Source of the DNA: an uncultured Bacteroidales bacterium
Lineage (GTDB): Bacteria; Bacteroidota; Bacteroidia; Bacteroidales; Paludibacteraceae
NCBI GenBank assembly: GCA_902780495.1
Contig: CACZFM010000012.1
Coordinates: forward strand, 1 to 55,023
DNA length: 55,023 bases
Direction: 5' to 3'
Shown here: positions 15,996 through 22,764 of the stretch, piece by piece
How the letters are laid out: every line of letters begins with the position of its first letter
Position numbering within the stretch: the first letter of the stretch is position 1
The notes under the pieces: model-generated
What the model was told of the DNA's origin: nothing
The model's database searches: none
What the model saw: the letters and a program-made list of their open reading frames with translations, nothing else
Program-made: the position numbers and the translations under genes

Positions 15996-16520
15996 TTATT
16001 GGGCATGGTAAAGTATTTCACTGGCACGTTCCCTCCATCGTGCGTCCACATATTTTTTGAAATAATTATTAGACCTTTTCCACATCCAACCTGTATCATT
16101 GAAAGGAAGCCGAGAAATATATTCAAAATATTCTTTGAAATAAAACTCTTGCTCCTCATATGATGCCGATAAAAAGAGTGTCTTCCAATCAAGATGATCT
16201 TTCATTTCATCAACGAACTTCGGAGTCCAAGCAGTGCGATCTGTTTTTGACTCCCAATGCCAGTACGAGGCAAATGGGCGAATAATATCCGGACTAAGAA
16301 GCGCGAAGGCATCATTTCTAGATAGTTCCTCCCAGTCCAATTTATCAGCAAACTTCCGAAGAAGGGATTCCGTCCATAGTACATTCTCGTTGGAGGAAAT
16401 TTCTTCCCAGTCCACTTGGTTGGCATACTTGGTGAGCAGTACCTCTGTCCATCTCAGTTCGGAAGATAATTTCTTCCAAACGGCACGCTCGCGTAAAGCG
16501 TTAATTTGTTCTTTTGTCAT
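15996..16520 (-). CDS. Tryptophan-repeat protein of unknown function
   Basis: A 174-residue soluble protein built from about four degenerate repeats of 25-30 residues with the pattern W(T/K)xxLLxKYAxxxDWEExSxN, for example LRWTEVLLTKYANQVDWEEI and VLWTESLLRKFADKLDWEEL. No signal peptide or catalytic motif is visible. The start at MTKEQIN (16520) is chosen because the longer frame overlaps a 5' stem-loop that follows the promoter. It is the first gene of a two-gene unit with the MreB-like protein. Repeats of this kind occur in uncharacterised accessory proteins of Bacteroidota, so no function is proposed. Confidence 0.75.
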   Translation of the reverse strand: MTKEQINALRERAVWKKLSSELRWTEVLLTKYANQVDWEEISSNENVLWTESLLRKFADKLDWEELSRNDAFALLSPDIIRPFASYWHWESKTDRTAWTPKFVDEMKDHLDWKTLFLSASYEEQEFYFKEYFEYISRLPFNDTGWMWKRSNNYFKKYVDARWRERASEILYHAQ

Positions 16521-16549
16521 ACACATAAAAAAGTTGTAATTATTAAATA

Positions 16550-16577
16550 CAGCGTGACTCTTTGTTGAATCACGCTG
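16550..16577 (-). promoter_or_regulatory. 5'-terminal stem-loop of the W-repeat transcript
   Basis: Read on the minus strand, an 11-bp stem (CAGCGTGATTC / GAGTCACGCTG, one G-U pair) closes a 6-nt loop directly after the -7 box, so the mRNA would begin in this hairpin. The same element occurs at 16904-16928. Confidence 0.65.
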
Positions 16578-16614
16578 CAAAATTACAGTTTTTTACTGCC
16601 AAATTATTGCAGTA
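16578..16614 (-). promoter_or_regulatory. Promoter with 21-bp operator (W-repeat/MreB-like unit)
   Basis: The -7 box TAATTTTG occupies plus 16578-16585. Eight bases upstream begins a 21-bp inverted repeat, TACTGC-N9-GCAGTA (16594-16614), where the -33 box would be expected; no TTTG exists at the usual 20-bp spacing. The same layout recurs at 16931-16967 and 18941-18977. Confidence 0.75.
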
Positions 16615-16649
16615 CGAGAAAGATTTTATCAAATAATCCGAAATTTTAT

Positions 16650-16874
16650 TTATGATAGTTTCTCGCTTTCCATATATCCGGTATTAGCATATTGCTCCGG
16701 ATCGATGCCGTACTTGCTCTCAAAGAGTTGACGGATCTGCGGAATGTGTTTTGAGGAATTGGTGGATAAAGGATTAGTCACACAGGGGGTTGACAGCTCG
16801 ACAAACATTCCCTCGTCCAAGCGAAGACCAACCTTGTTGACCTTGCGCTTTACAGTAATTTTCCAAAGTGCCAT
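16650..16874 (-). CDS. Small conserved protein, DUF6140-like
   Basis: A 74-residue protein beginning MALWKITVKRKVNKVG, followed by LRLDEGMFVELSTP and LFESKYGIDPEQYAN. This pattern (basic N-terminal strand, exGMxVEv, yGID near the end) resembles the short Bacteroidota family I know as DUF6140; the name is given from memory and is uncertain. No membrane segment or catalytic residues are seen. It has its own promoter with the shared 21-bp operator and a 5' stem-loop, so it is probably co-regulated with its two neighbours. Confidence 0.75.
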   Translation of the reverse strand: MALWKITVKRKVNKVGLRLDEGMFVELSTPCVTNPLSTNSSKHIPQIRQLFESKYGIDPEQYANTGYMESEKLS

Positions 16875-16903
16875 AATAATTTGGTATTTAGTTAAACAAT
16901 GCA

Positions 16904-16928
16904 GCGCGACTCCATTTTGGAATCACGC
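16904..16928 (-). promoter_or_regulatory. 5'-terminal stem-loop of the DUF6140-like transcript
   Basis: On the minus strand GCGTGATTC pairs with GAGTCGCGC (9 bp, two G-U pairs) around a 7-nt loop. As DNA the two G-U positions would be mismatches, so the symmetry is conserved at RNA level for the leftward transcript. Confidence 0.65.
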
Positions 16929-16930
16929 CG

Positions 16931-16967
16931 CAAAGTTACTACTTTTCGCTGCCAAATCAGTTCAGCG
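16931..16967 (-). promoter_or_regulatory. Promoter with 21-bp operator (DUF6140-like gene)
   Basis: The -7 box TAACTTTG lies at plus 16931-16938 and the inverted repeat CGCTG-N11-CAGCG at 16947-16967, again 8 bases apart. Relative to the other two operators the outer bases have changed on both arms together (TA to CG and TA to CG), so the dyad is preserved by compensating changes. Confidence 0.75.
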
Positions 16968-16982
16968 GTCAGAAGAAAATGA

Positions 16983-17942
16983 TTATTTATTTATCGCAAT
17001 AGATTGGATGGCATAATTGATGGCTGCTTTCCAGATAGCACTCTTGATGCCTCTACTAGGCATACCACGTGGGTGCATAGTCTTGAAAACGTAAGTACCA
17101 GTTTCGGACAAATAATAGCGCAAATAATAGCAAAGAATATACTTCCTGAGTTTATTTTGCTGCTCCTCCTTCAGCTTCGGATGCTGAGCAAAGAACTTAG
17201 ACCAATCAATTGAAATAACCTCATCGGCTTGCCACTTCCCTTCTTTGCCCGTCAACCACTTGCGTGTCATACCCCAATAGAATACCACCATAATATGAGG
17301 CTGAGTATAGGGCAAAAGAAGTTGTGCAGAATCAAAACGTTTACTCGCTTTTGAGATTTTTTCCCAGTCTGATTTCCTTTGAGACAGCTTCTTATTTTTT
17401 GACCAAGAAGCACCAAACTTCTCATAAGAATTGACATTGCCCCAAATAAATGATCTAAGCAAATCTGGTCTTTCCCGGATATCTTCTTTCTCATCAACAC
17501 CATATATGCCGGCTAACGTGCTATACACAAATTTCCAGAAACCAAAAGAGGAACTGTTCTCGTATTTGGTGCCATGATGATTATGGAATCGTTTCTTATA
17601 AGTTTCATCATCACCCTCTATACCATCTGTATATGCCTTTACGGCTGTGAGCCCACCCTTGTCATACTTGTCAACGAACCGATACAAATCATGCCAACAA
17701 GCAGTCTCCATTCCATATATTGCAACTCTAATAGGGGCGTCATAATAACCACTTCCTATAATTGGCAAGAAAGGTGCCGGTGCTCGATTATGTCCAGGAA
17801 CCGGTTTTCCTTTATCATCGGTACGGGAAATAGGTTTATATTTTTCGGCAATTGTGCGAACATCTTCGCAAAATTCCTTGACAAGTTGTGCATATGCCTC
17901 AGCGTACCGGTTACTGACGGTATCTTTGTCCAATGTGTCCAT
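16983..17942 (-). CDS. Uncharacterised protein, faintly uracil-DNA-glycosylase-like
   Basis: A 319-residue soluble protein I do not recognise with confidence. After a helical N terminus it has RVAIYGMETACWHD (residues about 72-85), which recalls the VxGQExNGW strand-turn of uracil-DNA-glycosylase-superfamily proteins. Then come FIWGNVNSYEKFG, a strand LLLPYTQPHIMVVFYWG and a late TMHPRGM, in the order expected for the NxxK, central strand and HP motifs of that fold. The catalytic acidic residue cannot be placed with certainty. It starts 8 bp after the WYL regulator gene and is probably co-transcribed with it. Confidence 0.7.
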   Translation of the reverse strand: MDTLDKDTVSNRYAEAYAQLVKEFCEDVRTIAEKYKPISRTDDKGKPVPGHNRAPAPFLPIIGSGYYDAPIRVAIYGMETACWHDLYRFVDKYDKGGLTAVKAYTDGIEGDDETYKKRFHNHHGTKYENSSSFGFWKFVYSTLAGIYGVDEKEDIRERPDLLRSFIWGNVNSYEKFGASWSKNKKLSQRKSDWEKISKASKRFDSAQLLLPYTQPHIMVVFYWGMTRKWLTGKEGKWQADEVISIDWSKFFAQHPKLKEEQQNKLRKYILCYYLRYYLSETGTYVFKTMHPRGMPSRGIKSAIWKAAINYAIQSIAINK

Positions 17943-17950
17943 AAATAAAA

Positions 17951-18874
17951 CTAATTTGGGTTATACATTCTAATAATTTCTTCACTTTCTTTATTTATTT
18001 CCTCGGCCAACTTTTGAGGCTCTATGACTTGAACCGCCGCGCCGTGAGAACGGAGTTCTTGCTTGAACTCGTAGTTGGGAACGAGATAGTATTTGAAAAT
18101 CGAATATTCATCCGTACGTTCTGTTTCCTCCTGCGAGTGATGGAGGGGTAAAGAACGGAAATAGTTAGCTTGCCAACTATTCACACGGATGGTGACAAAC
18201 TTCGGTTTCTTTCCGGCATCACTAACCCCAACTATTGAGTTGAAGTACGCCTCCGGATCAAAATCGACAGGCAGTTTATAGAGTTTGTCTGTTATTTCCA
18301 ATTTGACAATACGATCCAACGCATAAACAGTTAGATCCGACTTCTCTGACTGCGCGAGCATGTACCATCGCTGACGATACACTTTTACACAATAAGGCTT
18401 CACCATAAAAGTTGATTCATGGTCTTTATGATAGCCGTGGTAGGTCATATTCAGTTGCACTTTATCACGCATAGCTTCGATAATCGGAGTGAGAAATCGA
18501 TGACCAGAAGGAATTGTCTCAAATAAGATCTGATGTTTAATGCGGTGACTCTCGTTGATGAGGTTGTTGACCGCAAAGGTGTTGATGAGCCATGTGCGCA
18601 CACCTCCTCGCTCCAGGTCATCTGCAGCCTCAATATAGTAGGAACCTCCTAATTTGCGGCTACACTCGATATTGATTTGAAACAAATCCTCAATAGCATG
18701 TCTCCAATTATGGAAAGTCCGTTCAGGAATGGCATTCTCATGCATATCATTTAGAGTGTAGTTCCGTGCCCATTTGTGGTCAATTTCTTCACGGGTGATG
18801 TGTCCGGCAGCATAAATGGTGTCCACGAGCCAGATGTAGCAGCGAAATAGTTGAGCAGATGATTGTTTAGCCAT
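17951..18874 (-). CDS. WYL-domain transcriptional regulator
   Basis: A 307-residue protein with an N-terminal DNA-binding region (about 1-80, including the ITREEIDHKWARN and IPERTFHNWRHAIEDLF helices). A central WYL domain follows: VKPYCVKVYRQRWYMLAQ with WYM in place of WYL, then TVYALDRI. A C-terminal WCX extension comes last. WYL proteins sense nucleic-acid or nucleotide ligands and commonly regulate phage-defence and mobile loci. The ATG at 18874 (MAKQSS) lies just downstream of a canonical promoter. A second promoter further up carries the 21-bp operator shared with two neighbouring genes, so this protein is the obvious candidate to bind that site and control itself. Confidence 0.85.
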   Translation of the reverse strand: MAKQSSAQLFRCYIWLVDTIYAAGHITREEIDHKWARNYTLNDMHENAIPERTFHNWRHAIEDLFQINIECSRKLGGSYYIEAADDLERGGVRTWLINTFAVNNLINESHRIKHQILFETIPSGHRFLTPIIEAMRDKVQLNMTYHGYHKDHESTFMVKPYCVKVYRQRWYMLAQSEKSDLTVYALDRIVKLEITDKLYKLPVDFDPEAYFNSIVGVSDAGKKPKFVTIRVNSWQANYFRSLPLHHSQEETERTDEYSIFKYYLVPNYEFKQELRSHGAAVQVIEPQKLAEEINKESEEIIRMYNPN

Positions 18875-18889
18875 AGTTGTAATAAAATG

Positions 18890-18921
18890 CAAAGTTACTA
18901 AATTTGTTTGATGTTACCAAA
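18890..18921 (-). promoter_or_regulatory. WYL gene proximal promoter
   Basis: Minus strand TTTG (plus 18918-18921), a 20-bp spacer, TAACTTTG (plus 18890-18897), 16 bases before the ATG. Confidence 0.8.
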
Positions 18922-18940
18922 TAAATCTTGAATTTTTCTG

Positions 18941-18977
18941 CAAAATTACAACCATTTACTGCCAAATTGTTGCAGTA
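18941..18977 (-). promoter_or_regulatory. WYL gene distal promoter with 21-bp operator
   Basis: The -7 box TAATTTTG lies at plus 18941-18948. Eight bases upstream is TACTGC-N9-GCAGTA (18957-18977), nearly identical to the operator at 16594-16614 and in the same register. Confidence 0.75.
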
Positions 18978-19018
18978 ACATTCTTTTTTTTAGAATATGT
19001 CACCACTTTTTTACACTT

Positions 19019-19293
19019 TTGGAGCCAGTTTGGAGCCAGGGATTGGTTTAGCGTCATGGTCGTGAAATGATAGTTACATTGTTAGGTTTTGAGGCAGGGT
19101 GAGGTAAGCTTGAGCATCCGATGGGCGAGAGATGACCGAGAAAACGCAGGGGAATAAAATGCAGGGGGTGTCGTTAGGGGAACCGCGAACAAACATTCAA
19201 CGAATGATTAACTTATATCTAACGGATGTCGTGGAAAAACGAGTAAAATCTGCCTGACGTGTCGGATGAATTATAAAAAATAACATGGCAGCC
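19019..19293. other. Intergenic spacer with degenerate 11-bp phasing
   Basis: TTGGAGCCAGT (19019-19029) is followed directly by TTGGAGCCAGG (19030-19040). Further on, around 19095-19145, TGAG, TGAG, TGGG and TGAC recur at 11-bp steps. No gene is seen; the longest frames are short and unsupported. Confidence 0.5.
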
Positions 19294-19549
19294 TTGTTCT
19301 CACGCTGACCATCGTTCTGACGGGATGGATACCGGTTTTCTGTTTCTTTGCGGGTAAAGCGTCCGGAAACCTGCATCTGATGTCTGTCATCGTACTCGCA
19401 GGGGGATTGCCGATATGTTTACTACCCCTGCTGAAGCAATGGTCTTCGGGCGTTACACCGATTGTGAACCTTGTATCGTCTTTGCTGTCTTTGCCCTTTG
19501 GATTATCAACGCGGTCCTTCCTCTTCTGGTCGGAACAACGCAACGATAA
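19294..19549 (+). pseudogene. Decayed partial copy of the UPF0104-type gene
   Basis: Bases 19294-19441 match 14861-15008 of the intact gene with only a handful of differences. The copy then jumps to the sequence of 15238-15351 and ends at the equivalent stop (19547-19549). About 230 bp are missing at the jump, where ATGGT occurs at both edges in the parent, indicating a microhomology deletion. The 5' half of the gene is absent and there is no plausible start. Homology may begin about 10 bp earlier but is too weak to align by eye. The copy has the same orientation as the parent, so both flank the island at 15352-19293 as direct repeats. Confidence 0.92.
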
Positions 19550-19561
19550 CCCTGCTCTTTT

Positions 19562-19684
19562 TTCCCATAATGCTCCCATAATTTTCACGCAATTCTCGAA
19601 TAACGATTAGGTTATTATTGGGTGATTATTGGGTGATTAATAGGTTATTACACGGTTATTTAGCGGACGAAAAGCAGAGGAAAG
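19562..19684 (+). repeat. 11-bp phased repeat array with 28-bp flank
   Basis: Nine 11-mers from 19562 to 19660, mostly ending in GGTTATT or GGTGATT; two identical units ATTGGGTGATT occupy 19617-19638. They run into a flank at 19657-19684 (TATTTAGCGGACG... ending GGAAAG) that is repeated without a mismatch, inverted, at 38943-38970 next to a related array. Confidence 0.85.
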
Positions 19685-19750
19685 GAAGAGAAAAACAATC
19701 CGTTTTGTACCGTTCAACCTTAAACTTTCAACTAAAAATCTTAGATTTTT

Positions 19751-19782
19751 CTTGCACAATTCAAAAAAAAGTAGTACTTTTG
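19751..19782 (+). promoter_or_regulatory. Promoter of the TM2/DUF2752/DUF1232 genes
   Basis: CTTG (19751-19754), a 20-bp spacer with an A8 tract, TACTTTTG (19775-19782). The leader to the ATG at 19852 is about 63 nt. Confidence 0.75.
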
Positions 19783-19851
19783 CGAGTGGAAATAAAAATT
19801 ATCAAGATAAGTGGAATTGTAAATGATTTATTAATTAAAAGTTTTACTACT

Positions 19852-20190
19852 ATGGATCAACAAAAAGTAGACATGTTCATCATGAACAACAACAGCAAAT
19901 TGCCGGAAAATCAAGTCGCCCTTTTACGCGAAAGACTTCTGAAAGTGGGGGAGGACAAATGGTTTACCATCTCATCCATTCAATTTAAGGATCCGACAAT
20001 AGCACTGATTATCTCGTTGTTCTTAGGTTCTTTAGGTATTGACCGTTTCTACCTCGGTCATGTGGGACTTGGGGTGATAAAACTTCTTACGTGTGGAGGT
20101 TGCGGAATTTGGACTCTGATTGACTGGTTTACGGTTATGGGAGCTACCCGCGAGGAAAACGCGAAAAAGTTGCAAAACTATCTCTACTAA
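19852..20190 (+). CDS. TM2 domain-containing protein
   Basis: A 112-residue membrane protein. The N-terminal 45 residues are soluble ([20 protein letters not shown]). The TM2 domain follows: [23 protein letters not shown] with the conserved GxxGxDRFYLG turn, then [20 protein letters not shown] and a short cytoplasmic tail. The start is taken at the ATG after the promoter leader; the longer frame would begin before it. Function of TM2 proteins in bacteria is unknown. A DUF2752 gene follows within 40 bp, a pairing often seen in Bacteroidota. Confidence 0.9.
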   Translation: MDQQKVDMFIMNNNSKLPENQVALLRERLLKVGEDKWFTISSIQFKDPTIALIISLFLGSLGIDRFYLGHVGLGVIKLLTCGGCGIWTLIDWFTVMGATREENAKKLQNYLY

Positions 20191-20227
20191 AACCTTTTAT
20201 ATTAGTTCCATATGCGCATACATCGGT

Positions 20228-20584
20228 GTGTGCATATGGCTTCTTTTCTCATATTTATATGAAGGGCAGGTCAATGTGGTGGTGTGCCCTATGAAGTTAA
20301 TATATCATATCCCATGTCCTGGATGCGGAGTTACACGGGCAACTTTACTCTTTTTTCACGGACAAATCGCAGAGGCTGTATCGTTAAATCCAAATGTTAT
20401 TTTTTCAATTGGTTTTATTTGTGTATTCCCTATGATATTAGGGTATGATGCTATTACTCAAAGCACACTTTTACACAAATTCTTTTATAAAATTGATTCT
20501 TTCTTGAAAAACAAATGGGTGTTTATTCTTTTCATCGGATTTGAATTATTCGTGTGGATACACAATATTGTGTGTCATATTTAG
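20228..20584 (+). CDS. DUF2752 membrane protein
   Basis: About 118 residues with three membrane segments. The family signature is clear: CPMKLIYHIPCPGCGVTRA followed by LLFFHGQIAEAVSLNPNVI. The start is uncertain. The frame is open back to an ATG at 20120, but that would overlap the TM2 gene by 71 bp. The GTG at 20228 keeps the first membrane segment and avoids overlap, so I use it; a non-ATG codon slightly upstream is possible. Confidence 0.78.
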   Translation: MCIWLLFSYLYEGQVNVVVCPMKLIYHIPCPGCGVTRATLLFFHGQIAEAVSLNPNVIFSIGFICVFPMILGYDAITQSTLLHKFFYKIDSFLKNKWVFILFIGFELFVWIHNIVCHI

Positions 20585-20592
20585 TTATATTT

Positions 20593-20784
20593 ATGGAGAA
20601 GAAAACAAGATACAAGTGGAGTATTGGCATCGGATTTGTAGTTGCAGTTGTTTATTTGCTAATTCCGACAGATTTTATTCCTGATATCGCCCCTGCTTTA
20701 GGATGGATAGATGATATAGTTGCTATATTACTGGCTGTAGCTAATGCTATTCGATTAGTAATAAAAATCAAACAGAATAAGTAG
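20593..20784 (+). CDS. YkvA/DUF1232 small membrane protein
   Basis: A 63-residue protein with the DUF1232 core YLLIPTDFIPDIAPALGWID, matching the family's PxDxIPDfiPvlGxlDD pattern, followed by a hydrophobic helix (DIVAILLAVANAIRLVIKI) and a basic tail. It starts 8 bp after the DUF2752 stop. Function is unknown. Confidence 0.85.
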   Translation: MEKKTRYKWSIGIGFVVAVVYLLIPTDFIPDIAPALGWIDDIVAILLAVANAIRLVIKIKQNK

Positions 20785-20819
20785 CCCTTTCCCCATTATT
20801 ACATCCGGTTGGCCAAACA

Positions 20820-20837
20820 TTTAGCATTAATGCTAAA
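20820..20837. terminator. Palindrome between convergent genes
   Basis: TTTAGCATTAATGCTAAA is an exact 18-bp palindrome in the 59-bp gap between two convergent stops. It could act as a weak two-way terminator, but it has no loop and no strong T-run. Confidence 0.35.
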
Positions 20838-20843
20838 AATACG

Positions 20844-21065
20844 CTATCGTCCCGTAGCTGTCCCGTCATCCGCTCGTGTTTGCGCAAATGGGCAAGAGGA
20901 ACAGCGGGAAGAAGAGGCATTATGACAGTCTGCACCTTTCCGGGGACATGTGCCGCCACAGTCGCACGAACATGTTTTGCGACTTTCCCGATGGATATAC
21001 CAAACGACACCGACAACAGAAGCCGCAACTATCAAAATAACCGCTATCTCCTCTATATACATCAT
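20844..21065 (-). CDS. FeoB-associated Cys-rich membrane protein
   Basis: A 73-residue protein with one N-terminal membrane helix (MMYIEEIAVILIVAASVVGV) and a cysteine-rich cytoplasmic tail (CSCDCGGTCPRKGADCH, then CSSCPF). Small proteins of this layout commonly follow feoB in Bacteroidota and Firmicutes and are thought to assist ferrous iron uptake. The start is 4 bp after the feoB stop. Either of two adjacent ATGs (21065 or 21062) is possible. Confidence 0.85.
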   Translation of the reverse strand: MMYIEEIAVILIVAASVVGVVWYIHRESRKTCSCDCGGTCPRKGADCHNASSSRCSSCPFAQTRADDGTATGR

Positions 21066-21069
21066 GGCA

Positions 21070-22755
21070 CTACAGAAAAAGACCACCAATCTGATTAATA
21101 AGAAACGCCATGCCCCACGCTAAAAGTAACGAATTGAGCATAGAGAAACAAGCCCACCAAAAACCGGTTTCTTTTCGTAAGGTTTCGATGGTAGCAACAC
21201 ACGGAAAATACAGCAAGGTGAACACCAAAAACGCATACGCATTGACGGCAGTCAAACCGGAATTCTCAATACCTCCTGTGAAGAGTATAGCAAACGTGGC
21301 AGCAATCGCTTCCTTTGCCGGAAGCCCCGTAATAAGGCATACCGACAACCGCCAATCAAACCCCAAAGGCTGCATAATAGGTTCGAGCCAATGACCAATG
21401 TTCGCCAACCAAGATTGGTCAATATGTTCCAAATCCTGTGCAGGGAAATACTGCAACGCCCAAATGATGACCGACGCAAACAATACGATGGTGGAAATCT
21501 TCTTTAAAAAATCACTTATTCTCAACCATATATGCCTACTAACGAAACCGATAGACGGCAAGTGGAAATCCGGCAGTTCGTTGATACAATCGTCTTCAGG
21601 CGTTTTGAACGCAGGCAGTCGTTTCATCAATTTAGCAAAGAGGAAACTAAGTATAAGTCCCAACAGATAAAGGCTTCCCAGCACCCAAGCCCGATGGGAA
21701 GGAAAGAACGCATTGATGAAAAGGATATAGACCGGTAACCTTGCCGAACAACTCATGAAAGGAATCATAAGCATGGTGAGTGTACGGTCCTTCGGGTTAT
21801 GGATGTCTTTAGCAGCGATGATGGCCGGCACATTGCAATCAAAGCCCATCAGCATCGGGACAAAAGAACGTCCGTGCAGTCCAACGCGGTGCATAAGGCT
21901 ATCCATAAGGAATGAGACACGCGCCATATAACCGGTGTCCTCCATCACGCTAAGGAAGAAAAAGAGAATGATAATATTAGGCAATGCGGTCAGCAGACTT
22001 CCAACACCAAGAATGATACCTTCCGCCAGAAGCGACTGCATCCATCCCTCGTGCATGGTCTGCAAGCACACATCGTGCAACCATTGTATGCCCATATCCA
22101 ACCATTCGCCCAATGGGTCCCCGATGGCAAACGTACACCAGAAAACAAACGCCAGAATACCTGCGAGAACGGGAAAACCTGTCCATGGTTTTATAAGCAG
22201 ATGGTTGATACGTTCTTCCCAAGTATGCGTATCCTTCAAAGGGTGCGAGAGAACGGCTGCCAATACGCCTTCCATCCATGCGTGGTACGCTTCTGCCTCC
22301 TGCTGTTCCCATGCATGGAACACAGGATGCCCCTGCGGAGTGTTCTGGACGGCAGTAAGCAACATATCGATAACCTCCTGAATATGGTCGCCCGTAAGCG
22401 ACGAAAGCGGCACCATCGGTACGCCTACCAATTCCTGCAGTTTGGGTATATCAAGGCGATGTCCCGTTTCAACAAGCAGATCGTAACGATTGATTACCAG
22501 TACTAGCGGATGGCTATGGTCAATGAAAGAAGGCGTTATCTCAAGTGATTCGCGCAGGTTGATGGCATCTACGACCTGAAGAACAACATCATGTTCCTCA
22601 CGATCCATGTCCTCATGGCTGTGATGTTCATCGAAATGGATATCCACATCCCGTAATTTGGCCGCAGCGGCCGTGATGGCCTCAATGAAGGTGGACTTGC
22701 CACTTCCATGACTTCCTACAATGGCGACTTCAATATGTTTCTTCTCAGCTGACAT
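21070..22755 (-). CDS. feoB: Ferrous iron transporter FeoB with atypical G domain
   Basis: A 561-residue inner-membrane Fe(II) transporter. The membrane part is convincing: LTALPNIIILFFFLSVMEDT, the Gate motif MLMGFDCNVPAI, SCSARLPVY and GLPAKEAIAA. The N-terminal G domain is unusual. G1 is GSHGSGKST (residues 14-22), but the switch region with the usual DxPG (G3) is replaced by a short His/Asp/Glu-rich stretch (38-56) before VVLQVVDA. G4 is NRYD (89-92) instead of NKxD. It is some 150-250 residues shorter than common FeoB proteins and has no fused FeoA domain. The gene sits 9 bp after rfbB at the end of a long operon. Confidence 0.9.
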   Translation of the reverse strand: MSAEKKHIEVAIVGSHGSGKSTFIEAITAAAAKLRDVDIHFDEHHSHEDMDREEHDVVLQVVDAINLRESLEITPSFIDHSHPLVLVINRYDLLVETGHRLDIPKLQELVGVPMVPLSSLTGDHIQEVIDMLLTAVQNTPQGHPVFHAWEQQEAEAYHAWMEGVLAAVLSHPLKDTHTWEERINHLLIKPWTGFPVLAGILAFVFWCTFAIGDPLGEWLDMGIQWLHDVCLQTMHEGWMQSLLAEGIILGVGSLLTALPNIIILFFFLSVMEDTGYMARVSFLMDSLMHRVGLHGRSFVPMLMGFDCNVPAIIAAKDIHNPKDRTLTMLMIPFMSCSARLPVYILFINAFFPSHRAWVLGSLYLLGLILSFLFAKLMKRLPAFKTPEDDCINELPDFHLPSIGFVSRHIWLRISDFLKKISTIVLFASVIIWALQYFPAQDLEHIDQSWLANIGHWLEPIMQPLGFDWRLSVCLITGLPAKEAIAATFAILFTGGIENSGLTAVNAYAFLVFTLLYFPCVATIETLRKETGFWWACFSMLNSLLLAWGMAFLINQIGGLFL

Positions 22756-22764
22756 TAGAGGGAT

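Noticed and set aside
15352..18977. Complete prophage or conjugative element
   Set aside because: No integrase, terminase, relaxase or structural genes and no tRNA attachment site were found in the island.
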